NCBI GenBank assembly: GCA_012861695.1
Contig: JAAOOA010000152.1
Span: forward strand, 124,001-188,000
Length of the DNA stretch: 64,000 nucleotides
From: Trematomus loennbergii
Lineage: Eukaryota > Chordata > Actinopteri > Perciformes > Nototheniidae
Reading direction: 5' to 3'
Shown: positions 47,718 to 60,531 of the stretch, one piece after another
Layout of the letters: every line of letters begins with the position of its first letter
Numbering within the stretch: the stretch's first letter is position 1
Translations under genes and position numbers: made by a program
Notes under the pieces: model-generated
Database searches by the model: none
Seen by the model: only the letters and a program-made list of their open reading frames with translations
What the model was told of the DNA's origin: nothing

Positions 47718-48507
47718 CCATAGACTGTATATATAAATGGACGTAGGGTCCGTGACGTCACCCATAGGATTCTGCAGAGTTGCGAGAAGCCCTTAGTAGG
47801 CGGAGTCGGCCACTAACGGCTCGACAGTGGCGTCAGAGTTCCACTCCCGCCTGCTCCAAATAAGGGCAAAGAGGCGGAGCCGAGGCGGGACCTGCTGCCA
47901 CCGGGCTGGAAGTTCCAGAGCTAGCTGAAGCTACCAAGCTAAGCTAACATGCTCCCCATCTGCACACTGCCTTCGCATTTTACGTTTCTAAGGTAAGCGG
48001 ACATGAGACTATTCAGCAAAACTATAAATAATAATCTAAGTTGAGTTTTTAGCATAATACTTCAGAATCTTAAAATCCCTTAACGTTTGTATGCAATGTG
48101 CTAAATGCAACACTGGAATCAAGCAAATATTAATATGTTTGCATGACATTAGTTATTTATATTTTGCCATCACTTAATTATACGTTTAATACATTTAAGT
48201 TAAGCTAAGGTACATGTGATGATAGCTAGTTAGTGCTCTTACCTGTGAGGCCTCCTCCAAACAGCATTATAACCAGACTATATCATTAAAACTACAAGTA
48301 CCAGTTCTAGATCCTTGACTTTAGACAAACAATTCAAAAGACAAAATGTATTTAAAGACCTCTTTATTTGAAGGTGCCTCTTAACCTGAGATATTAGTTA
48401 TACAGTAATAGTATTGACAATCTAAAAAAACTGAGCAACTCAACAGTCAACTTTATATTTCTTATTGTCTAAAGCATTTATTATTTTCATTTTTCCCCTC
48501 TCATATT

Positions 48508-48655
48508 CAATGTGGATGGATTGAGACAGTGTGGTGTCCAGAGAGCTGCAGAGACTTCAGGGAGAAACCTCCGTGTGATGGACGTCCTGTCTGTTGGTTT
48601 GGAGAGGACTGAGGGTCTTTCCTCTGTGAGGAGGACCAGACCTGATGGAGGAGCC
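48508..48655 (+). pseudogene. SGNH-hydrolase exon, heavily decayed
   Basis: Aligns at the DNA level to the exon at 35992 (shared gtccagagagctgcagagac with a small deletion before it) but has lost the acceptor AG, the GDS motif and the frame. It is recognisable only because of the better copy. Confidence 0.6.
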
Positions 48656-49044
48656 CATGCATAGCTGATACCACCTGATCAGCCTAGTCTGTCACTTTAT
48701 TTGACTAAATGTGTTTACTTATACATTTAATAGGTTTACACCTTCTGTCCATATGTGCTTTTTATTTAAAACATGTTTGATTAACTTTTGGTTCACATTT
48801 CAATAAATTGTATTGTATTTGCACTCCTTTTGTCCATTATTCTTACTGAAAATGTTAGATTACACATTCACATCCGACTGAAGATTGGCCCCATTTATTT
48901 GCGTTGCAAACTCTGCGGTACAAGGTACATGTTGTGAAGCTCATGAAGTGAGGCAAATAGAAATAATCAGCTGATGGAGTGTAGATGTGGAAATAGATGC
49001 ATTCGATCAGCTGACTGTGTTTTCACAATAAAAGTAGTTTCTTA

Positions 49045-50057
49045 GGCCCCGGCTCCACGAGGACAAATACGGCAAAACGCATCGGAGTAACGCAAATGCA
49101 ACCGCAAAAAACCTTCCGTCCCCACGCAATATACACCGGATTGTGTCAAGCTCCACGAGACGGCTCCGTTTACATCCAAACGCTGGAAAAGCTGCAGTAC
49201 ATATGCCGAACCTGTACGTGGTGCTGTAACTTCCTCCACAAAAGCAGCAACTTCCCACAAAAGCAGCGAAGAAGAATGGTTGTCATGGCTGCACTTCTGT
49301 TTATTCCATGGGTGGGGGCCGAGGGATCCGCGCAGAGTTTTTCGCCGGTCAACGTGTATTAAAGTTTAAATCTTCCGGACAAAATTATAAAAGTGCCGGT
49401 CAAAGGTCTTCATTGTTATTTATGAGCTTTAAAACAAATTAATAACGACGATATAATGATATATAATCATCAAATACACAGAGCCTGTCTCTTTTTCCTC
49501 TCTTCTCACAGCGTCAGTGTCTGTCTCATGCAGCAGCTGATCCTGTAATGAGTGACCCGACAGTAAAAAAAACATATTTATAACTAGTTTAGGTAGTTTG
49601 AGAGGTAATTAAAATAGCTAAGGGTGATGATCTGACTTGAAGTGTGTGTTTTGCTCCCGCTGCATCACAGCGGCAGGAGCTGCGTGTCTCCGTCCTGTCA
49701 GATTAGACTTCACTCGCGTTTATGTCCATATCGAGATAAAGATAAATAATCTGAATTCAAGGAGGAGCTCCTGTAGATGTTGCACAAAGAACTGTAGCAT
49801 GGTCAGTAGCGACTGGAGCACGATAGCAACCCTGCGGGGGAGAGGCGGGGCTATGAAAACGAATGACCGTATAGGCGACTCCACGGCCCCGTTGGACCCC
49901 CCAGAGCGCTCTGTTCCCAGATCTATCCACCTTTGGACCCGTTGTCGTTTGCGGGGTCTGTTTCTACGTTTCCCTTACGGCGTCGTGGAGCTTAGAGGGC
50001 TATACGCATGAGAAATATGCGGATTCAACCAGTTTTCGTCCTCGTGGAGCCGGGGCC
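49045..50057. mobile_element. Harbinger-type non-autonomous element, 1013 bp
   Basis: Termini ggccccggctccacgaggac and inverse; an exact TTA duplication on both sides (49042-49044 and 50058-50060). TWA-type 3-bp duplications are typical of PIF/Harbinger. No coding. Confidence 0.9.
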
Positions 50058-50738
50058 TTAGTGAATGTCCTGTACTGGTCTTAACATCTCATAACATCAG
50101 CTTTTAATTTTCCTATTGGATGTTTTTCTTGACCCTCGGAGAAAGAGGAGATGCTGAGTCGTGTCTTTCAGGCATGTCCTTTCCTAACAAAAATTACAGG
50201 AAACATAAAACATATTATTGCAGAACAAGTGTGTTATTTATGAAAGAGGTGTGTTTGTGTTTAGGGGCTGTAGATATAATTATTTTGTAATTGTAATGTT
50301 TTTTTTTATTTCAACAGTGAGCTACAAAGACAATCAGATTATGAATGAACAGTATGAAATTCATCAACATTGAAATGTATTTTATTATCAAAATAATATT
50401 AACTGTTATAAAACAAGCTTGCTCTGTTGTCTCACTGAAAGAATAACTTTTACCACGTTTTTACAGACAATATTGAGAGATAAATATAGCAGTTGTCACT
50501 ATGCGTTAAATATCTTTGCCTTCAATACATTAAATTAGAAAGCTGACAGTCATATTGCTTGTTAACATCTAAATGTAACCCTTTGCATGGAAAAAACCCT
50601 CAACTTCACTGATGTGTAGGTGATCTAGTATTTAGTATTGTTTAATGGAATGTATATCAGTGTATTAAAGTCAATACTTCATTTATTTAAACCAATATCT
50701 TTCTTGATTCTTTGTACAGTATGAAAAAAGAGTATTTG

Positions 50739-50813
50739 TACCTGTGCTGAAGTTCACTGCTGTGAGGAGTCCAGTTCTGTCTCTCACTCTCTGGTCCAGC
50801 CTGTCTGCATCAC
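50739..50813 (-). pseudogene. THAP exon remnant
   Basis: On minus, DADRLDQRVRDRTG corresponds to DPDRLDQWVLNIRR of copy 1, but the Trp and the Cys-His pair are gone. Identified by position and partial match only. Confidence 0.5.
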
Positions 50814-51504
50814 CTGGACACTTTAAACAAACAGATATATATGTAAAGTACCATGTGTACAAACAATATAACTTATTCTTCTGTTGAACATGTTGGATTG
50901 TGTATTGTCCGAGTCAGGGTCCTTTTTATTTTACTGTAACTTTGGAAGTTGTGTTACCAATGCTTACTGTTTATTTGATACCAATTTGGTAATGCAATTA
51001 ATAAAAACAACAAGGTTTGGGTTCGTTCTTCAGATGACTGTGACGTTAACGTGTAAGCTCAATAATGAACTCCAGCTCAACCAACCATATTGTAATATCT
51101 AAGTAATCATCTTGAAATATGACATTAATAATTGTAATATACACACATCTTATTGTGAGGTTGATTTCACATACACTACTTCGACGTTAGCTTGTCTACA
51201 TACTTGAGCATAGCCAATTTAAATTAACCTTAGCGATGCATACAGTTCCTACCTACATAATAAAATATCTCTCTAAGTTACAAGGATGACCTTATTTTAT
51301 CAACCTCAAACAGAAGCCTTTTGTTCTACAGTACATCTCACTTAACGCTTAACACTTGTCTATTTCGTTTTAACCTTTATATATACAGTCTATGGTTTTA
51401 AGTTAACTTGGAGGCTAAGATTAGCATCGTTAGCACCGATGTAGCTACCACTCGCTTACACGCTAACCCAAGCCTTAACATTCATTACGTAGCTGATTGA
51501 AATC

Positions 51505-51549
51505 ATATACATATATATATATATATACATGTATATATATTATATACAT

Positions 51550-51613
<64 letters not shown>
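51505..51613. repeat. TA-rich microsatellite
   Basis: About 110 bp of interrupted (TA)n. Confidence 0.95.
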
Positions 51614-51616
<3 letters not shown>

Positions 51617-52015
51617 TGCAATAATTATTTCATGCTAAATGAAGCTCTGTTGCTTGGATATCACTAGATCCTGTTACAGCGTAATATAAAAGTACATAAT
51701 GAAGTAAAAAGATATGATTCTAAACTGTATTAGAGTAAACATGTATTGTTTGAACTGTTTTAAGTAATCCCATATAGAAATGATTCTCACTTACAACTCA
51801 ATGACACAGAGATCCTGTTTCACACACACACAGCTCCTTTTCACCAGAGCGCAAACACATGTTCTTTTCAAGGTTCAGTATGTTCTTTCTGGGCTCATTA
51901 TATCTGTATACAATGTTTAATTGTCTGAGAGTAACAGTTTATGTGAAAGATGCCATGGGAAAATAAGGGAGTGAATACCGGTGCAGAGGTAAGATTGACT
52001 TTGACCTTGTAGAAC
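51614..52015. other. Non-coding stretch
   Basis: AT-rich DNA; nothing recognised. Confidence 0.5.
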
Positions 52016-52482
52016 CTTAGAATCTCACGTTCTGGTCAGAACTCTGATTCGCTGTATTGAACCCGGCCAGAGGTGGATCCAACCAGTAAGGACACCTGGG
52101 GGAGTGAGCAGCTCACACAGCTCCTCCCCACGGACTCTCTGATTCGCTTGGGAGTAAAATGGGAAGGAAGAGTCGACACATCTCCGCCCCAAAATATGGA
52201 TATAAATACTGTTGTTTTTGTATGTAAAAGTACTTCTGGTTTGCTGAGTTGGTTGGTCCCGATACTTGTATCCGCATCGCATCACAAACCTGAAGTCCGG
52301 AGTACTCTGTATAACTTGTATATGTGTTTGGTTTCCTACCAGTAAACTCAGATTGTTATAACTTTTGATTCCGGTGTTTTCAATTCCTTTCTTTATTTAA
52401 TAGAGATCAGCCTCATCCAACGAACGGCGCGTAGCAGAGGGGTGGCTATCAGCCACCCCAATAGGTGTTCTGCTCCAACAAT
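52016..52482 (+). mobile_element. Possible solo LTR
   Basis: A TATA-like tatggatataaatactg at about 52.2 kb, promoter-like GC-rich sequence before it and an end in ctccaaca resemble an LTR. No start TG with a matching duplication was found, so this is tentative. Confidence 0.3.
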
Positions 52483-52828
52483 AACGATTGATGTGTAAAT
52501 TAGCATAATTACTAGCTAGCTGCTAACTGCCGCCTCGTTAATATCAAATCCATCATAATAACAACCATTACCATGCTGTCATGAACGTGCGGTGCTGTTA
52601 CGTGTACGCAAATGGACGTGCTTGATGTGAACGAGCATTTTGGGGGGTATGGTTAAAGTTGCGCATGCGCTATGAGCGCACATACGGGTACTTCTCAGGC
52701 ATGCCGGGTAATCTGTGACGTTTCGCTCTCTCAAAAGTTGGGCCATTTTATCATCATGCGCGAATGAGCAACTCTCATAGGAATGAATGAGGCCCCGCCT
52801 CCCACGCTGTATCCAGTTCTTATTATAC
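52483..52828. other. Non-coding stretch
   Basis: Moderately GC-rich, CpG-containing sequence without recognisable gene or element ends. Confidence 0.4.
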
Positions 52829-53566
<738 letters not shown>

Positions 53567-53569
53567 ATT

Positions 53570-54135
53570 AATATTTAATAAACTATGAATGTTTTATATC
53601 CATGTAACGGGAAGAAACTCAGCTAACTGATCATGTTTATTATTTTTTTGCAACAAAAAAACACAAAGCTAACGCAGAGCCTCTGAATTAGCTACGAGCG
53701 AAAAAATCTTAAGGCCGTTAGCACAGAACTCTAGCTATACCGATCGATATACTTATTGGATCTGCACAAACAAGCTTAGATAACATCCTGAGAGTCCACA
53801 GATTATAGAAATATAAGGATCATCACTGAGCGATCAGAACTTGTGACAGGGGAAGCAAATACAGACAACACACGCGTAGCTTTAGGTAGCAAAACACGGA
53901 GATATGCTCACCTTAGCTGTTATTCTGATCAAAAGTCGTGTTCAATGGCATTAAAACGAGAAAAAACGCGGCTGAAGGTTAATCCATAGGTTATAGCAAT
54001 GTGTCTGTCGCTTTAAATTTTTTATTGATAATCCATAATTCCATTTTTATGCAAAAATCAGAGAAGAAAAATTAGCTGCTAATGGTAGCCACCAGAGGTT
54101 AGCGCAGCTTCCGGTTTTTCTACGCGTCTCTCTCT
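53570..54135 (-). repeat. TTAA-type, piggyBac-like repeat (P copy 2)
   Basis: Reverse orientation copy of the repeat at 25.69 kb and the one at 62.46 kb. On minus it includes a leader-like stretch ending gctaag-gtgagc. Its outer 100 bp are missing on the left. Confidence 0.7.
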
Positions 54136-54653
54136 CTCCTTATTTGGTAACCTGTATGTGGATTTTTCCCTCGATTCCATTGGTTCTAGTGGTTAAAAAG
54201 AGATCGACCAAGGGGGGCAAGAGATATGGAAAATCCACCGAAATGACCCCAGAAGTGTTTTTTTTGCTAAACCTCTCTATAAAGGTCATATGTCACTTGT
54301 TTTGCATCAATCTTGATACAGGGTACTTATATGTTGTACTTTGGATTCCTAAAGCTTTTAGTCTACTAACCCATCATCCAAGGGTGGTTTTCACTATTAG
54401 TAAAAAAGAATTTTTGGACGGACACTATAATTTAGTTTTTTTACTATGTTCAATCTGAATTGTCTTTAAAATAAAAAACATCTATATTGATTCTGACTTT
54501 TCTACATCCAACTCACAGGTTTATCATTACTTTGAGAAAAAGATTATTAATTTTCCCCTTTTAGAAGTGTAGTTATGGTCATTTGTTCTGAAAATGTCAT
54601 TTTCGAGCCTGAGACCTGAAAAACAGGCTTGGGGTCTAACAGGTTAAGGTGTT
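54136..54653. other. Repeat-like stretch ending in a TTAA-type terminus
   Basis: Ends ggggtctaacagg followed by TTAA at 54644-54647, like the end of P copy 1. A + strand frame at 54144-54458 has no recognisable family. Confidence 0.4.
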
Positions 54654-55477
54654 AACATTGCAACCCAGTCTCACGGCATTTCGTGTTATAGTCACGACAT
54701 TTAATCTATTGATTCGTGTTCACCAACACGATTTTCCCCTTTTTTTCGTGTCTCACAACGATTTTAAAAGCAATGTATTTCTATTGGTAGTATGTTTCGT
54801 GCCTGCAACGTCTTTTTGTCCGGTCGGGTCTTGGAAGACCGGAAGCTGTGGGTTCATTAAAACATCTTCTTACTCAATATCAAGCCACGATTATTGTTTT
54901 TATTTTAAATCGTATAATGTCGGACTTTTTGTTGCCGTATGTGAGGATAATAAATGGGGCTCAGAGCCTCAGGATACTGAAATCTGTATTTTTTTCCTTC
55001 TAATTTGTTATTCTTTTCTAAATAACACACTGTTATTTACTCAACAATAACACACAATTATCCATGTTTTTATTTATTAGTTTGATTCCATAATCTCTGG
55101 CTTTTTGGCGTCCGTCAGGAACTGAATTTCAAAATAAAAATAACCGGAAACAGACGTAGGCCTATATGGGACATTTCGAGCATCATTGATACACAGCTAC
55201 TGAACTGATTACTCAAGATCCTCAGCTATGGTTTAAGCTCGGTGATTGGATGTTTTAGCCGCAATGCACGTTGGGATATGGTGTTAATGCAATATGAAAT
55301 CCGAAAAACACATATATATTTGATAGTTGGTGCTTGAGAAGACTAAACATTTATCTGCAGATCCCTATAAAGTATATTCATTACTCATTATTCTTTAATA
55401 ATAGTTAATTAAAGACTGTATATAATGGCTATTTTGCACATCCCTTTCAAGATTTCAAGATTTTCTAAGGTTTATTT

Positions 55478-56290
55478 TCATTTCATTTAATCGTTTATTT
55501 GGCAGGGACAATGCACAGTAATGAACACTTGAAACATTCAAATGTGTCAAGCATAACAGTGCCAGATTCAGCTTTGAGCTAATTTCCATCCGCAGTCCCT
55601 CACATAAAACATTTAAGAAAATTACATTTTACAAACATAGCAAAAACAAAATACATGATATGCAAAAAGTGCAAAAGAGCAAGAGCAGCATACACAAGTA
55701 TTTACCACATGGCAGTACAATATAGCAGCAACGACATATAAAGTGCAAGAAAAGATAAAAGTGCTACATAAAGTGCAAGAGGAGATACCCCTGTGTTAAA
55801 GTGCATTTAGCGGTGATTGCACGTCTGTTTGTTTCTCAACCATTCTTTTAGTTGACCTTTAAAGCTATTGAGAGTGGGACAATCCCATCTCAGTTGGGAG
55901 GCTATTCCAGAATGAGCTGCCTTTAATGGAGAGGACATTTTGTCCAAAAGTGGTCCGTCTATGGTGGACTTCACAGTCTCCTCTGGTTTCTGACCTAATG
56001 CAGCGACCAGTGTGTTTTTTGTGGATGAATTCCCCTAAGGGAGGGGGGGGCAGTCCATGTAAACATTTATAAAAAAAAACACATACTTTTAAAAGACTTT
56101 AAATTGTCAAAACTCAAGAAATTGTGTTTTTCAAGGATGGTACAGTGGTGGTATGAATTTGGCTTTCTGTCAAACACCTTGATAGCTCTCTTGTACAGCT
56201 GTTCTATGGGTTTCAGGTTTGTGGCACAAGCAAACGACCAGTTTGTAAAACAGTATTCAATGTGGGATAGAATCTTATTTTATTGACATA
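55478..56290 (-). pseudogene. LINE ORF2 C-terminal fragment in foldback loop
   Basis: On minus the coding reads TNWSFACATNLKPIEQLYKR, AIKVFDRKPNSYHHC, then CIRSETRGDCEVHHRRTTF and FKGQLKEWLRNKQTCNHR before a stop; the 3' UTR ends near 55.48 kb. Frames break at homopolymers (a C run and an A run). It is of the same broad non-LTR group as 19.0-20.2 kb. Confidence 0.78.
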
Positions 56291-57990
56291 TCATATACAC
56301 AACTATGGTGTGGTTATGCAATGAATGAAAAACTTGGGTCGCCGGTTCCTCAACAGTGACATCAAGACATCTATCAATATGTGTGTATACCTCCACCATT
56401 AAACTGTCATATTCTGCACATTTCTTATACTATCTACATACATCTTATAAGAGTATAATTCATATGTATAATATCAGTTAAAATAAGTGCTTCAACATAG
56501 TTAACATTGCAGGAAAGCAATATATTAGACGTTAAGTACTTTGTCAGGCTTAATATTTATCTGTAGATACCCCCAAAGCTTTTTTCTTATTTAAAAGAAG
56601 ACCTTAATCTAAAGTATTATTTAATGTTTAAATAAAGGTTAATTCGTTTTTCTGTTTTGCACATCCTCCTATTATATATTTAGACGTCCTGCTCTAAACT
56701 GTTTTATTGTAGAGATCACTTACAGTATCTTCTTGATTTTTTTATATTCTATATTTGTATCATTGACCTTCTACATTCTCCCTATGAAAGTATGTACTCT
56801 TAATATTTGTTTCATCGAATATAACACATTAAAACAATAATTCAATAACGTGCTTTAACCACTAGGCAGTGCACACAAGGTATAGCATACAATGCGATAA
56901 TAACTTTGTATTATTAGTGTAGGACACTTATGTATGTGTATAACATCTGAAGATGTGTAGTTTTATTCATGTTTTCACATAATTTTACAGCATATTGCTA
57001 TTTTATTTCACATGTTTTACTTCTACACATTAATATCTGATTTGTAAAACAGACAGAAACGTATATCCGTCATTTAATGGTAAGCTATTGAAATTCTAAA
57101 TCCATAGATGTGTCTCCCATCACCCAAAAACCCCTGACTATTATTTCAGACTCAGTATTTACATTCTTATATTCAAAGAAAATCAGTAATATCTTTCAAA
57201 ACTACAAGTCCTTTTATATCAGCTGTGCACCGTTATGGTGTAAATATAGCCTATCTACGAATTGGATCAAATATAAAAGTCAGCCAAATTAGTGTTGATA
57301 CTGCAAGGAGACGTATTGTGTGAAGAGAAATTGAAGATGTTGTTTAATTGCTGATATATTTATGATCCACGTCACGTATTCAGTTTCCGTGACAGTTCTT
57401 CCAGTTTGTCTAGAAGTCTTCTAATAAGGGCTCTATACATAAAGAACTACGGCAGATGTGTAATATTTAATGCAGCCGAACCGTGTATTACAATGCCATT
57501 ATGTGATGACTTTCAAAGAGAAAAGCAATTACACTCGGAATAAAGTATTATTTTCTTTTTTTTATAAAATGTTTTTCGGATTTCATATCGCATAAACACC
57601 ATATCCCAACGTGCATTGCGGCTAAACAATCCAATCACAGAGTTTAAACCATAGCTGAGGATCTTGGGTAATCAGTTCAGTGGCTGTGTATCTGTTTCCG
57701 GTTATTTTATTTTGAAATTCAGTTCCTGACGGACACCAAAAAAGCCAGAGATTATGGAATTAAACAAATAAATAAAAACAAGGATAATTGTGTGTTATTG
57801 TTGAGTAAATAACAGTGTGTTATTTAGAAAAGAATAACAAATTTGAAGGAAAAAAAGATTACAAAAAATACAGATTTCAGTATCCTGAGGCTCTGAGCCC
57901 CATTTATTTTCCTCACTGACGGCAAAAAAAGTCCGACATTATACGATTTAAAATTAAAAACAATAATCGTGGCTTGATATTGAGTAAGAA

Positions 57991-58010
57991 CCATAGACTG
58001 TATATATAAA
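57991..58010 (+). mobile_element. 20-bp terminal remnant of the ccatagactg family
   Basis: ccatagactgtatatataaa, identical to the 20-bp terminus of the SGNH/THAP element, lies in the right arm of the foldback element. The left arm and the 31.94-kb copy lack it and read straight through. Confidence 0.75.
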
Positions 58011-58231
58011 AAACATGTTTTTATGAACCACACAGCTTCCGGTCTTCCAAGACCCGACCGGACAAAAAGACGTGTTGCAGGCACGAAACACCCTACCAAT
58101 AGAAATACATTGCTTTTAAAATCGTTTTGTGTGACACGAAAAAAATGGGAAAATCGCGTTGGTGAACACGAATCAATAGATTAAATGTCGTGACTATAAC
58201 ACGAAATGCCGTGAGACTGGGTTGAACATTG

Positions 58232-59100
58232 ACAGTCCTACCTAATACCATTTTCCAACCACAGTAGTCTCCAGCGTTGGAAAGCCTCGCTAATGTTTAC
58301 TGTTGTTTTGCAAACTCTGTACCTCTCAATGTGAAGGACAAGCCTTTGGTGAAAACTATAACTTCTTTGTCCTCTCATGTTGGACTGACAGTGAATCACT
58401 AATCACCCCCTAACTACCACTGGTATTAGAAGACAGGATGGGCCGGGGCAAGCTGCTTAGCATGCTCATGTGTCTTTGAGATAACTTGCTTTGTAGTTTG
58501 TTTTCAATAAGTTTGGTAAGAAACTTGGTTCCCATGAGTTTTATTTGAGAAAAAAAGGATCATTTAAATGCTAGAAGTTGAACTTCACAGTTTGAAGGCT
58601 CATCAGAGGATCCTCTCTGTACACAGCTCTCCACCTTCACAGTCTGCACAGTGCGGAGGACATAGTGCCCCGGAGAGGCATTCTCCAGTTTAACATTTAT
58701 CTGGGTTTACTAGTCTAAAGTCTGCCAACCAGCCACTTTTAATTGCTTATGTTATTAATCGGGGGTGATGAGGGCAGGTCGTCCATCACTGCAGAACAGG
58801 AGTGCATCTGCTCGCCTCTCTGATGGATCAAAGCATCACTTCTGAACCATGGCCCTCCAACATGAGGGAGACAAGGAAGGTTTCTCAATTCTCTAATTCC
58901 CTCCTCGGTCCTCCGGTAGTGACCCGGAAATGGATTTCAGTACGCCATGTTGAAGGACATCTCATCTCATCTCCGAGGATCGAGCATCGAGGGGGCTCTC
59001 TGGAGGAGCTATAATTGAGGATACACTGATGGTTCCTCCGCGGATGCATTTCCGGCAACGGTGGAGTATAAAAGAGGCGTGACACACCACTGGAATCATT
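58232..59100. other. Non-coding stretch
   Basis: No exon recognised. The left terminus of the Harbinger element that follows may lie in the last 200 bp, but its right end is outside the window, so it cannot be matched. Confidence 0.4.
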
Positions 59101-59538
59101 TCAAAACCATGGCGGGAGCAAATGTAAGTGTTGATAATGATACGTTGTATTAGTTATTTAAGAAGTGAAATGCGCGATCAAACTCCGCCCGTCTGTATGC
59201 AGTTAGAGCCTTCTAACCGCATTCCTTATTGACATTTCACCTGATATTCTAAATGTTTTTATCCACATTTTAACTACACCCAATCCTGCTACAGCATGCC
59301 ATGATGTTTAAAAGTGCAAACGTTTATTTATTTTTAAGAGTATTAAATCAACACGAACTTTGTTTAGCATTCAGCACTATCATTTGATTTGGGCTATGTT
59401 GTTATATATACACACTAGAATCAATCGCTCATTACAGAGTTTGTAAATCTTCCAACAGATTTAAGCTACACCTTTTACTTTGTCTATTGAAGATGTATTC
59501 TTTGATTCGCAGCCAGGAGAGAGTTAAAAAGAGACTAA

Positions 59539-59940
59539 CGGCCCGTCCACACAGCGGTGTGCGTTGAAAGCTTCACCATTCACTTTGAATGGGGTGACGT
59601 CACTTTTCGCCGAACTGCATTGTGGGAAGCGAAGCGGAGCTTTGCTGGCGTGGGAAGCGAAGCGGAGCTTTGCTGGCGTGGGAAGCGAAGCGGAGCTTTG
59701 CTGGCGTGGGAAGCGAAGCGGAGCTTTGCTGGCGTGGCTCGCTGCAAAAGTTGAGCAATGTTCAACTTTTGAAGCCTCGGTGGAAGCGTCAGCCAATCGA
59801 ATCATATGCCAGTACAAGCTCTAGCCAATCAAACCGCTGCTTGTGTGTCAGGGGCGGGAGATTCATGTGATTGGTTGTTGGTCGAGTTTCAGACACGCCC
59901 GCCGGCAAGCTTCAACGCACGCCGCTGTGTGGACGGGCCG
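59539..59940. mobile_element. Harbinger-type MITE, 402 bp, TSD TAA
   Basis: Same family as 34003-34586 and 34621-35191: terminus cggcccgtccacacagc with inverted right end, and TAA on both sides (59536-59538 and 59941-59943). It sits in the first intron of the Myb-like gene. Confidence 0.92.
59624..59735. repeat. Four exact 28-bp tandem repeats in the MITE
   Basis: The unit starts gggaagcgaagcggagcttt and is repeated four times without differences. The sibling MITEs at 34 kb have only one related unit, so the array arose after this copy inserted or in its recent lineage. Confidence 0.93.
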
Positions 59941-60371
59941 TAATGGAGTCTCTGAAGGTTCAAATGAGTAATTTAATAAAGTATCGTTGGTTTTGGAACA
60001 AACAGAGCAAGTCAAACACAGCACCGTGTCGAGAGGAAGAGAAGAGGACGAGTCCCCGTGCTGTGTGTCAATAGAGTGGCGAAGTCCCGCCCATCTACTT
60101 CCGACCCATGGGACCTTATTTCGGAAAAATAATGTATTGAAGTCAATGGAGAGAGAAAACGTATCTTTCGATCCCGTTTGAATTGTGCCATGAATTACAC
60201 ATATGATGTTTGTCAATCTTAAAAAATCATTTCCATGTCAAAAAAGTCACAGTTTGTCGTAAAACTGTTGAAATATAAGACTACGAAAAATACGCAACTA
60301 GAAAGACTACAATCCCAGAGTCGCGTAAGTGATGTCACAATTGTTTTCCTCCACTAAGAGATAGCTAAGAT

Positions 60372-60408
60372 CAGCGCCATATAGATATAATCTATCTATA
60401 TGGCGCTG
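60372..60408. other. Perfect 16-bp hairpin
   Basis: cagcgccatatagata and its complement enclose a 5-nt loop (60388-60392). Confidence 0.75.
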
Positions 60409-60433
60409 GCTAAGATAAGATAACTTTAACAAG

Positions 60434-60531
60434 ATGCCTGTGTTTAGTACCAGGTTGTTATCATACCAGCAATGGGTCTTGCTCGTTCTTTCGCTTCCCG
60501 TCTGATGAAAGGACCAGGAGTGTCTGGATCA
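60434..60531 (+). pseudogene. THAP-like first exon, frameshifted
   Basis: After ATG at 60434 the frame shifts by one and reads CLVPGCYHTSNGSCSFFRFP, then RSVWIKL. Two early cysteines, FRFP and a Trp fit the first half of a THAP domain. A run of ctagc repeats follows with no clear donor. Short length makes this uncertain. Confidence 0.45.

Larger units (their letters stand above)
47718..51395. mobile_element. SGNH/THAP-bearing DNA element, copy 2 (both ends)
   Basis: Perfect 20-bp inverted termini, ccatagactgtatatataaa at the left and its complement at 51376-51395. The flanks, tttcaa and ttttaa, differ by one base and may be a decayed duplication. The order matches copy 1: leader with a gtaag donor (about 47992), SGNH remnant, 3' region and THAP remnant on minus. 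A Harbinger MITE has inserted in the middle. Confidence 0.8.
54661..58224. mobile_element. Large foldback element, 3.56 kb
   Basis: Arms of about 650 bp (54661-55312 and 57568-58224) are inverted copies with few differences. The termini are caacccagtctcacgg and inverse. An exact 7-bp duplication, aacattg, flanks it (54654-54660 and 58225-58231). The 2.2-kb loop holds a LINE fragment and AT-rich DNA but no transposase that I can recognise. Confidence 0.93.
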
